Positions 1-6,037 of a stretch of 6,037 nucleotides of DNA are shown here, piece by piece. The notes beneath the pieces are model-generated. The model did no database searches. It saw nothing but the letters and a program-made list of their open reading frames with translations, and had not been told where the DNA came from. Numbering within the stretch: position 1 is the first letter of the stretch; every line of letters starts with the position of its first letter. The DNA is from Candidatus Calidifonticultor daggyaiensis (lineage in GTDB: Bacteria > Actinomycetota > Humimicrobiia > Humimicrobiales > Humimicrobiaceae), in NCBI GenBank assembly GCA_015661035.1, contig JACVJA010000097.1:1-6037 (forward strand), read 5' to 3'. The translations under genes and the position numbers were made by a program.

Positions 1-258
1 AGCAGCTTCAATAAAATCTAGATTTTCAATCTTTTCAATAAAAGTTATTACATCTCCTCCCTCACCACATCCAAAACAATGAAAAAGTTGCCTTCGTGGG
101 TCAATAGTAAAAGAAGGTGTTTTTTCTTTGTGAAAAGGACATAATCCTATATAATTTTTTCCAGCTTTTTTTAAATTAACATAATTTGATACTATTTCAA
201 TTATGTCACAATAGGACTTTAATTGTTCTATTTCACCATCTTTTAAAGTTTTTGTCAT
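1..258 (-). CDS. dnaG: DNA primase DnaG, N-terminal part (cut by window edge)
   Basis: DnaG synthesises the short RNA primers that start Okazaki fragments, working with the replicative helicase at the fork. Only the first 86 codons lie in the window and the frame is open to the left edge. The visible part is the CHC2-type zinc-binding domain: KAGKNYIGLCPFHKEKTPSF at residues 31-50, then LFHCFGCGEGGDVITF at 58-73. The four zinc ligands are C40, H43, C61 and C64 with canonical spacing, and the GGDVITF segment after them matches the family. The ATG at 258-256 is chosen because it is the only ATG before an in-frame stop (TAA, 288-286) and gives the usual short lead-in to the zinc domain. No clear Shine-Dalgarno precedes it (upstream bases read CTAAACTACTTAAA). 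The TOPRIM catalytic core and helicase-binding domain lie outside. ppdK is 504 bases upstream on the same strand; rpoD often follows dnaG, but that cannot be seen here. Confidence 0.96.
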   Translation of the reverse strand, partial: MTKTLKDGEIEQLKSYCDIIEIVSNYVNLKKAGKNYIGLCPFHKEKTPSFTIDPRRQLFHCFGCGEGGDVITFIEKIENLDFIEAA

Positions 259-443
259 TTTAAGTAGTTTAGTTAGGTAAATACATTAGAAATATATTAG
301 GCAAATTTTTAAAATTTTTATCAATAAATTCTATCAATCAATTTTATTTTTTAAATTGCTAACATCTATATTTTAATACCAAACCAATAAAAAATAAATT
401 CTATTTGAGTTACAAATAATAAATATAATAAATATAAGGAGCA

Positions 444-535
444 GTAAAAATAAGTAACAAATATAAAGAACACTGCCAATGCTAGTGCTGTAGTATTAGA
501 TATCCTTGTAAAAATGAGTAATAAATATAAAAAAC
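444..535. repeat. Imperfect 28-bp direct repeat pair
   Basis: Bases 444-471 and 508-535 match at 25 of 28 positions, both beginning gtaaaaat and ending in aac, 64 bases apart start to start. The spacing is not a multiple of three, so the pair does not reflect a repeated peptide in any one frame. The sequence is A-rich, so some similarity is expected by chance, but the long ungapped match suggests a local duplication that has since diverged. No function is evident. Confidence 0.55.
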
Positions 536-543
536 CTATTGAT

Positions 544-604
544 AAAAATGGCAAATGCCACTAATTCAATTCATAAATTTATCTTAATGACATTTGCCAT
601 TTTT
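544..604 (-). terminator. Long hairpin, probable ppdK transcription terminator
   Basis: A perfect 14-bp inverted repeat (AAAAATGGCAAATG at 544-557, its complement at 591-604) can be extended in minus-strand RNA by seven more pairs (558-564 with 584-590), two of them G-U wobbles, leaving a 19-base loop at 565-583. In plus-strand RNA the same two positions become A-C mismatches, so the longer stem fits leftward transcripts only. The 3' arm ends in five U residues, paired to an A run as in bidirectional rho-independent terminators. It lies 158 bases past the ppdK stop and 285 bases before the dnaG start. The loop is larger than in a textbook terminator and the U tract is short, so an RNA-stabilising or processing element is an alternative. 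Confidence 0.55.
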
Positions 605-649
605 TAATAATTGCTTAAGAGTGTTTATGCTTATCTATACATCTCTTGC

Positions 650-693
650 ATATCTTACTTTATAATTTAAGTATATCTTACTTTATAATTTAA
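650..693. repeat. Tandem duplication with 23-bp period
   Basis: A 21-bp sequence starting atatcttact and ending ataatttaa occurs at 650-670 and again without mismatch at 673-693, separated by two bases (gt). It lies about 70-110 bases past the ppdK stop codon in non-coding DNA. Two identical copies suggest a recent slippage duplication; a paired protein-binding site is possible but nothing else supports it. Confidence 0.85.
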
Positions 694-762
694 AATTTAA
701 AGAATGTATAATAAATTAAGAAATATTAAGAATATAATAACTTATTTAATATTTACTTATAC

Positions 763-3411
763 TTATTTATCTCTAAAAATATCACCGCTCTCTTCTTTTA
801 TAGCAGCCTGAGCTGCAGCTAACCTTGCTATCGGAACCCTATAAGGTGAGCAGCTTACATAATCAAAACCGTTAATATGACAGAATTCAACAGAAGCAGG
901 ATCTCCGCCATGTTCACCGCAAATACCAACTTTTAAATCTTTCCTAACAGCTCTACCCTTTTTGACTGCCATTTTTATCAGCTCACCAACACCTACTTGA
1001 TCTAATGTTGCAAATGGGTCTTTTTCTAATATTTGCTTTTCTATGTAATAAGGTAGAAACTTTCCAGAATCATCTCTCGAAAATGCAAATGTAAGCTGAG
1101 TTAAATCATTAGTACCAAAACTAAAGAATTCAGCTTCTTTTGCAATTTCATCAGCAGTAATACAAGCCCTTGGTACTTCAATCATTGTACCAACCTTATA
1201 TTCAATTTTTACGTTATTTTGCTTCATTAATTCATCGGCAATTTGAATAATTTGTTTCTTCAGAATCTCTATTTCTTTGGCAATTCCTACTACTGGTATC
1301 ATTATTTCTGGTTTTACTATTAATCCCTGTTTTGTCAGATCTATTGCAGCTTCAATTATAGCCCTTGTTTGCATTTCTAATATTTCTGGATAAGTTATTG
1401 GGAGTCTACAACCTCTATGGCCCATCATAGGATTCATTTCGTGAAGAGAATTTACCGTAGCCTTTAATTCATCAAACTCTATATCTAATTCCTTAGCAAT
1501 TTCAGCAATTGCAGAGTCTTCATTAGGTAAAAATTCATGTAATGGCGGGTCCAGTAGTCTTATAGTTACTGGTAAACCCTTCATAACTTTAAATATTTCA
1601 ATAAAATCCTGTTTTTGATAAGGTAAAATAGTCATTAAAGCTTCTCTTCTTGATTTTTCATCACGCGCAACTATCATTTTTCTTACAGCTTTTATTCTAG
1701 ATGACTCAAAAAACATATGTTCTGTTCTGCAGAGTCCAATACCTTCAGCGCCAAATTTTACAGCAACTTCAGAATCCTTAGGTGTATCTGCATTTGTTCT
1801 AACTCCTAATTTTCTGAATGAATCAACCCACTCCATAAACACGCCAAAATCACCACTAAGTTCAGGGTCAATTACTGGCAGTTGGCCTAAAAAAACTTCA
1901 CCAGTTGAGCCATCAAGAGTAATCCAATCACCCTTTTGGACTTTATATTCACCAACTGTAAAGTAATTTTTCTTTTCAAAAACTTTAATTTCTTCTGCAC
2001 CTGCAACACAACATTTACCCATACCTCTTGCAACAACTGCAGCATGAGATGTCATGCCGCCACGTGCTGTTAAAATACCTTGTGCAGTTGCCATTCCTTC
2101 AATATCTTCTGGTGATGTTTCAGTTCTTACTAAAATAACTTTAAACCCCTTTTTTGCTTCTTCAACTGCATCAGCAGCATGGAAAACTGCCTGACCTACC
2201 GCAGCTCCAGGTGATGCAGGCAAACCTTTTGCAATCACTTTAGCTTTAGATTTTTCTTTAGGATCAAGCTGCTTATGCAGTAACTGGTCAAGCTGAGATG
2301 GCTCAACTCTCAATACAGCGGTCTTTTTATCAATTAAACCTTCTTTAACCATATCAACAGCTATTTTAACTGCAGCTGCTGCAGTTCTTTTTCCAGTTCG
2401 AGTTTGCAGCATATAGAGTTTACCTTCTTGAAAAGTAAACTCCAGATCTTGCATATCCTTATAATGATTTTCAAGAATTTTAAATATATCCATCAATTGA
2501 TTGTAAATTTCAGGCATTTCTTTTTTTAAATTATCAATTGTTTGTGGTGTTCGAATACCAGCAACAACATCTTCACCTTGTGCATTAATAAGATATTCCC
2601 CATATGGTAAATTTTCTCCTGTAGATGGGTTTCTAGTAAAAGCAACACCAGTTCCAGAATGATTTCCCATGTTTCCAAAAACCATTGCTTGAACATTTAC
2701 AGCAGTTCCTAAAGTATGAGGTATATCATAAAGATTACGATATGCTATTGCTCTATTATTATTCCATGAATCAAATACTGCATTTATCGCCATTTTTAAT
2801 TGTTCTTTTGGATCTTGTGGAAAATCTTTAGCTGTTTTTTCTCTAACTATTTTTTTATACTCCGCAACTAACTCTTTTAAATCTTCCGCAGTTAAATCTG
2901 TATCAAATTTTGCACCTCTTTTATTCTTCATTTCTTGAAGAGCATGCTCAAAATTTTCATGCTCTATTCCCATTACAACGTCACCGAACATTTGAATAAA
3001 TCTACGGTAAGCATCCCAGGCAAACCTTTCGTTGCCTGTCTTTTTAATTAAGGCTTGTACTGTTTTATCATTTAAGCCAAGGTTTAATACTGTATCCATC
3101 ATCCCAGGCATAGAAACAGCTGCACCAGATCTAACTGATACTAACAATGGATTTTTATCATCATCAAGTTTCATGCCCATTTTCTCTTCAAGTTTCATTA
3201 AATTTTCTAAGACCTGTTCCCATAAACCATCTGGCCATTTCTTTCCAAGATCATAAAAAAGGTTGCAAGTTTCTGTTGAAATTGTAAAACCCGGCGGTAC
3301 AGGCAGACCAATATTTGTCATTTCTGATAGGTTTGCACCTTTCCCACCCAATAATTTCCTCATATCTTTTGTACCTTCACCAAAAAAATATACATATTTT
3401 TTCCCACTCAT
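763..3411 (-). CDS. ppdK: Pyruvate, phosphate dikinase (PPDK)
   Basis: This cytoplasmic enzyme interconverts ATP + pyruvate + phosphate and AMP + PEP + pyrophosphate, serving gluconeogenesis or PPi-dependent glycolysis in many anaerobes. All three domains are present in 882 residues, close to the family's usual length. The N-terminal ATP-grasp domain has LLGGKGANLSEM at 20-31, VRSGAAVSMPGMMDTVLNLG at 93-112 and LQTRTGKRT at 335-343. The central phosphohistidine domain has GGMTSHAAVVARGMGKCCVA at 451-470, with catalytic H456 and T454, the residue type that regulatory kinases phosphorylate in other PPDKs. The C-terminal PEP/pyruvate TIM barrel has GLCRTEHMFF (559-568), TIRLLDPPLHEF (616-627), MIEVPRA (743-749), SFGTNDLTQ (764-772) and CGEHGG (831-836). 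Expected active-site residues R562, R618, E745, N768 and C831 are intact, so it should be active. The ATG at 3411 follows a strong ribosome-binding site. No regulatory protein gene (PDRP) lies in the window. Confidence 0.98.
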   Translation of the reverse strand: MSGKKYVYFFGEGTKDMRKLLGGKGANLSEMTNIGLPVPPGFTISTETCNLFYDLGKKWPDGLWEQVLENLMKLEEKMGMKLDDDKNPLLVSVRSGAAVSMPGMMDTVLNLGLNDKTVQALIKKTGNERFAWDAYRRFIQMFGDVVMGIEHENFEHALQEMKNKRGAKFDTDLTAEDLKELVAEYKKIVREKTAKDFPQDPKEQLKMAINAVFDSWNNNRAIAYRNLYDIPHTLGTAVNVQAMVFGNMGNHSGTGVAFTRNPSTGENLPYGEYLINAQGEDVVAGIRTPQTIDNLKKEMPEIYNQLMDIFKILENHYKDMQDLEFTFQEGKLYMLQTRTGKRTAAAAVKIAVDMVKEGLIDKKTAVLRVEPSQLDQLLHKQLDPKEKSKAKVIAKGLPASPGAAVGQAVFHAADAVEEAKKGFKVILVRTETSPEDIEGMATAQGILTARGGMTSHAAVVARGMGKCCVAGAEEIKVFEKKNYFTVGEYKVQKGDWITLDGSTGEVFLGQLPVIDPELSGDFGVFMEWVDSFRKLGVRTNADTPKDSEVAVKFGAEGIGLCRTEHMFFESSRIKAVRKMIVARDEKSRREALMTILPYQKQDFIEIFKVMKGLPVTIRLLDPPLHEFLPNEDSAIAEIAKELDIEFDELKATVNSLHEMNPMMGHRGCRLPITYPEILEMQTRAIIEAAIDLTKQGLIVKPEIMIPVVGIAKEIEILKKQIIQIADELMKQNNVKIEYKVGTMIEVPRACITADEIAKEAEFFSFGTNDLTQLTFAFSRDDSGKFLPYYIEKQILEKDPFATLDQVGVGELIKMAVKKGRAVRKDLKVGICGEHGGDPASVEFCHINGFDYVSCSPYRVPIARLAAAQAAIKEESGDIFRDK

Positions 3412-3417
3412 ATTTAT

Positions 3418-3426
3418 TCCTTCCTT
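3418..3426 (-). promoter_or_regulatory. Strong Shine-Dalgarno of ppdK
   Basis: The minus strand reads AAGGAAGGA six bases before the ppdK ATG, a purine-rich match to the 16S anti-Shine-Dalgarno at good spacing. It fixes the ppdK start and contrasts with the weak signals before dnaG and glyS, suggesting efficient translation of ppdK. Confidence 0.85.
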
Positions 3427-3472
3427 TGTATTCTTTATATTTTATTCTTTTTTGATTACATTAATTAACATT

Positions 3473-3478
3473 ATTATA
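3473..3478 (-). promoter_or_regulatory. Possible -10 element for ppdK
   Basis: The minus strand has an exact TATAAT hexamer about 60 bases upstream of the ppdK ATG. No good -35 box lies 16-18 bases further upstream (the sequence there is AAAATT), and such hexamers are common by chance in DNA this AT-rich. It is the best-placed candidate only. Confidence 0.2.
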
Positions 3479-3729
3479 AATATACTGATATTTAAAATTT
3501 TTACATAAATAAAAAATTAAACTATTATCCTATTTTTTTTGAAAAAATCAATCCTTAATAAAACAAAATTATATAATCTACTTTTATCTTCTTTTATCTT
3601 CTGATTGTAATTTTTATTTTTATCTTTGCCTTTTTATCATTATATCTATGAAATTACTTTATTATTTTTAATTTTTTTGCCTTTTTTACATTTTAGAATA
3701 TTTATTTTTTTAAAACATATATTTTTTTC

Positions 3730-6009
3730 TTAATTTAAAGGTAAAATTTTTGAAAAATCCGCAAATATGCTATATAAATCAATACACATTTTTACCAAAA
3801 GCAGCCTATTTATCCTAATCTTTTCATCTTTATGCATAACTAAAACATTATCAAAAAAAGTATTTATAACTTTCCCAAAATCAGAAAGCTCTTTTAATAC
3901 CATGTTATATTGTTGAACATTAATAAATTCTTTTATTTTAGATGTTTTTTCAAGAAGTTTTTCATAAAGATTTAACTCTTCTTCCTGTATTAGCAGTTCT
4001 TTATTAAAAACATTTAGTTCTAAATTATTTTCTTTAATATCTTTAGCACCTTTAATTATGTTTTTACATCTAATTAGAGGCTCTGAAAATATTAAAGATT
4101 TATCTTTTTTTCTTTCTTTTTCTATATAATCATCTTTATTTTTTTTATTGCCCAGCGATAAAATTTCCTCTTCTGAACCTATTGCCAAATAATCTGACAA
4201 ATAATTTAATAAAGCATAATATCTTTTATCAACGCTTAAAACTTTGGTTAAATTTATAGATCTTACAGCATCAAAAATATCAGTTCTTTTATTTTCTTTT
4301 TCAAGGATAAATTTATACCTTGAAAGTATAAAATCAGTTATCTCATTAACTATTTTATTATCATCTACATAATTTTTATCATTATCAATATTTACGTTTT
4401 TTAAATTATTTTTTAACTCTGGAAAATTACTAAATAGTAAATCTTTTACAAATTTGGTTAATTCAAAAATGTCTAAATCAAATTGCATCTTTAGGCAAAT
4501 TAAAATTATACCAGTTGCTTTTCTTCTTAATGCAAAAGGGTCTTGCGAGCCAGACGGCATATTTCCAGCTAAAAACATTGAAACTATTGTATCTATCTTA
4601 TCAGCAATAGAAATTATTGCACCAACTTTAGTTTCAGGCAAAATATCATTGGCAAACCTAGGCAGATAATGTTCGAAAATTGCACTGCTAACCCTTTTAT
4701 TTTCACCTTTTTCCTTTGCGTATTCTCTTCCTACAAGCCCTTGAAGCTCTGGAAATTCAACTACAAGATTTGTAACTAAATCACATTTACATAAAATACT
4801 TGCTCTTTTAACATCTGACAACAAATTATAATTATCGTTATCATTGTTATTATCAAGCTCCAATATTTTTTGGCTTATTTGGCTTATCCTTAAAGATTTA
4901 TCATACATTGAACCTAAGCCTGAATAAAAAACAAGCCCTTTTAATTTTTCAAGCCATATATCAAAACTGCTCTTTTTATCTTCTTCATAGAAAAATTTAG
5001 CATCAGCCAGACGAGCTCTTAATACACGCTCATTGCCCTTAATAATTTCGCCCTTTTTATCTTTTAAACCATTTTGGACTGTGATAAAGTAATTTGTAAC
5101 TGGATTAAAACTACTATTCTCAACGACAGCAAAATATCTTTGATGATGCTGTATTGCTTTTATTAATATATCTTTTGGTATATAAAGATACTCCTTGGGA
5201 AAAGTTCCAACTAAAATATTAGGATATTCAACAAGATTAACAACTTCAGATAATAAATCTTTATCAATAAAACAAAAAAATTTATTTACCCAAACCTGAC
5301 TTTCATATTTTTTAATCAAATCTAAAATTAAACTTTTTCTTTCTTCATCATCTAATATTACTGCTGCACTGTTTTTTAAGAAATTAATATAGTCTTTTAT
5401 TGTATTAATTTTAGGAATAGTTAGTTCTTTGCTTAATAAACACCTATTTGTATAAGTCTTATTTGAGGAAACTATATTCTCTATAGTAAAATTTAAAACC
5501 CTATTATTAAAAAGAGCAGAAATCCACCTAATTGGCCGTGCAAACTTTATTGAATAATTCCCCCATGTCATTTGTTTGCTAAATTTTAATGATAAAATTA
5601 CATTTTTTATAATATCGGGTAATATTTCTACTACTTCTTTACCTTTTTCAATTACTTTATATGCTAAATAAATACCCTTTTCACTTTCATACTCAATCAA
5701 ATCAATAAGTGAAACATTTAGGTTTTTGGCAAAACCTTTAGCAGCTTGTGTGTAATTTCCATTTTTATCAACTGCTATTCTTTTGGGTGGACCAGTAATT
5801 ATTTTTTCTTTATCTTTTTGAAATTGATTAATTTCACTTATAAAAACTACAATTCTTCTAGGTGTTGCAAAAGACAAGACATTACCAAATTCAACAAAAT
5901 TTAAATTCAATTGTTCTTCAAACAATATCTTTATATTTTGCTTTGCTTCAGATATACATGATGAAGGAAGCTCTTCAGTTCCTATTTCTAGCAACAAATT
6001 ACTTTTCAT
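3730..6009 (-). CDS. glyS: Glycyl-tRNA synthetase beta subunit, enlarged
   Basis: GlyS is the tRNA-binding subunit of the bacterial two-subunit glycyl-tRNA synthetase. The alpha subunit GlyQ carries the aminoacylation site. Family landmarks in order: LLLEIGTEELP (5-15), FATPRRI (47-53), GPPKR (73-77), KFARPIRW (155-162), IQHHQRYFAV (286-295), GNERVLRARLADAKFFYEED (325-344), CDLVTNLVVEFPELQGLVGR (409-428), HYLPRFANDILP (447-458), SGSQDPFALRR (486-496) and a C-terminal anticodon-binding region ending with FFDNVLVMHKDEKIRINRLL (718-737). At 759 residues it is longer than the roughly 690 usual for the family. The excess lies in Asn/Asp-rich stretches (386-395, 538-551) and a Lys-rich one (about 621-638). 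The segment TYTNRC (185-190) departs from the TxGHRF-like motif usually found there. The ATG at 6009 is chosen because the conserved LLLEIGTEELP begins at residue 5. Its Shine-Dalgarno is weak, and the frame stays open through the 28 upstream bases to the window edge. glyQ is expected just upstream but is not visible. Confidence 0.96.
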   Translation of the reverse strand: MKSNLLLEIGTEELPSSCISEAKQNIKILFEEQLNLNFVEFGNVLSFATPRRIVVFISEINQFQKDKEKIITGPPKRIAVDKNGNYTQAAKGFAKNLNVSLIDLIEYESEKGIYLAYKVIEKGKEVVEILPDIIKNVILSLKFSKQMTWGNYSIKFARPIRWISALFNNRVLNFTIENIVSSNKTYTNRCLLSKELTIPKINTIKDYINFLKNSAAVILDDEERKSLILDLIKKYESQVWVNKFFCFIDKDLLSEVVNLVEYPNILVGTFPKEYLYIPKDILIKAIQHHQRYFAVVENSSFNPVTNYFITVQNGLKDKKGEIIKGNERVLRARLADAKFFYEEDKKSSFDIWLEKLKGLVFYSGLGSMYDKSLRISQISQKILELDNNNDNDNYNLLSDVKRASILCKCDLVTNLVVEFPELQGLVGREYAKEKGENKRVSSAIFEHYLPRFANDILPETKVGAIISIADKIDTIVSMFLAGNMPSGSQDPFALRRKATGIILICLKMQFDLDIFELTKFVKDLLFSNFPELKNNLKNVNIDNDKNYVDDNKIVNEITDFILSRYKFILEKENKRTDIFDAVRSINLTKVLSVDKRYYALLNYLSDYLAIGSEEEILSLGNKKNKDDYIEKERKKDKSLIFSEPLIRCKNIIKGAKDIKENNLELNVFNKELLIQEEELNLYEKLLEKTSKIKEFINVQQYNMVLKELSDFGKVINTFFDNVLVMHKDEKIRINRLLLVKMCIDLYSIFADFSKILPLN

Positions 6010-6037
6010 AATTTCTAAATTTGCATTTGTTAAGTAT

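Larger units (their letters stand above)
259..762. other. 504-base AT-rich intergenic region between ppdK and dnaG
   Basis: No convincing gene is present. On the minus strand it forms the 3' flank of ppdK and the 5' flank of dnaG. From the ppdK side it holds closely spaced stops after the ppdK TAA, a 23-bp tandem duplication at 650-693, a long hairpin at 544-604, and an imperfect 28-bp direct repeat at 444-471 and 508-535. The 285 bases between the hairpin and the dnaG ATG should contain a dnaG promoter if the hairpin terminates transcription. In such AT-rich sequence many TATAAT-like hexamers occur and none has a convincing -35 partner, so no promoter is called. A 62-codon minus-strand reading frame (554-366, TTG start) is considered spurious. 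Confidence 0.8.
3412..3729. other. 318-base AT-rich spacer between glyS and ppdK
   Basis: No gene is seen on either strand. On the minus strand it is the 3' flank of glyS and the leader of ppdK. It is made mostly of A and T runs and contains a 10-bp tandem repeat (cttttatctt twice, 3581-3600) and two copies of a tttgccttttt motif 51 bases apart (3625 and 3676). No GC-containing stem followed by a U tract was found, so no glyS terminator is called. A possible -10 hexamer and a strong Shine-Dalgarno lie near the ppdK end. Confidence 0.75.

Noticed and set aside
366..554. A 62-codon minus-strand frame (TTG start) that would encode a very hydrophobic small protein with about two membrane spans.
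   Set aside because: The start lies inside the hairpin stem, has no ATG and no good Shine-Dalgarno. U-rich sequence read in this direction yields Phe/Leu/Ile/Tyr by composition alone, and the direct repeat within it is out of codon phase. No family is recognised.
548..607. A 19-codon plus-strand frame (MANATNSIHKFILMTFAIF).
   Set aside because: It is formed almost wholly by the two arms of the inverted repeat and has no ribosome-binding site; the non-coding hairpin explains it better.
259..762. The spacer as a host for a tRNA, riboswitch or CRISPR-like array.
   Set aside because: No cloverleaf, recognisable riboswitch core or regularly spaced repeat-spacer pattern was seen; there are only two copies of each repeat.
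3032..3508. Two plus-strand frames (3032-3256 and 3263-3508) at the 5' end of ppdK.
   Set aside because: They are antisense to the well-conserved ppdK start or run into the AT-rich spacer, and their products resemble no family.
3533..3640. T-rich runs and short repeats (cttttatctt twice; tttgccttttt twice) as a possible glyS terminator or regulatory array.
   Set aside because: No stable stem precedes a U tract in the minus-strand direction, and such short repeats are expected in sequence of this composition.
4454..4669. A 71-codon plus-strand frame antisense to glyS.
   Set aside because: It mirrors the conserved GlyS segment around SGSQDPFALRR; the minus-strand reading explains the sequence fully.

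Overview
The window is a strongly AT-rich stretch of bacterial chromosome carrying three housekeeping genes, all on the minus strand. In transcription order (right to left) they are glyS (glycyl-tRNA synthetase beta subunit, complete or nearly so), ppdK (pyruvate, phosphate dikinase, complete) and the first 86 codons of dnaG (DNA primase), which runs off the left edge. No mobile element, CRISPR array, tRNA or rRNA was found, and nothing looks like a new defence or biosynthetic system. The best leads are in the non-coding DNA and in an enlarged, partly divergent GlyS.

Organism: a two-subunit (alpha2beta2-type) GlyRS, a PPDK and a CHC2-type primase point to a bacterium. PPDK is common in anaerobes and in autotrophs that interconvert pyruvate and PEP with ATP/AMP/PPi. 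The order glyS-ppdK-dnaG resembles the recO-glyQ-glyS-(PPDK-related)-dnaG-rpoD neighbourhood of Firmicutes and some deltaproteobacterial lineages. The very low GC, the Asn/Lys-rich insertions in GlyS and the general look of PpdK would fit a low-GC anaerobe, but the phylum cannot be fixed from this window.

Layout: 6009-3730 is glyS, with only 28 bases upstream of it in the window. 3729-3412 is a 318-base AT-rich spacer that ends in a strong Shine-Dalgarno for ppdK. 3411-763 is ppdK. 762-259 is a 504-base spacer holding a 23-bp tandem duplication (650-693), a long hairpin (544-604) that pairs better in minus-strand RNA and is the best terminator candidate, and an imperfect 28-bp direct repeat (444-471 / 508-535). 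258-1 is the start of dnaG with its zinc-binding domain.

Function: the genes serve translation (charging tRNA-Gly), central carbon metabolism (pyruvate/PEP) and replication priming. They are co-oriented, but gaps of 318 and 504 bases and an internal hairpin suggest separate or only partly linked transcription units rather than one tight operon.
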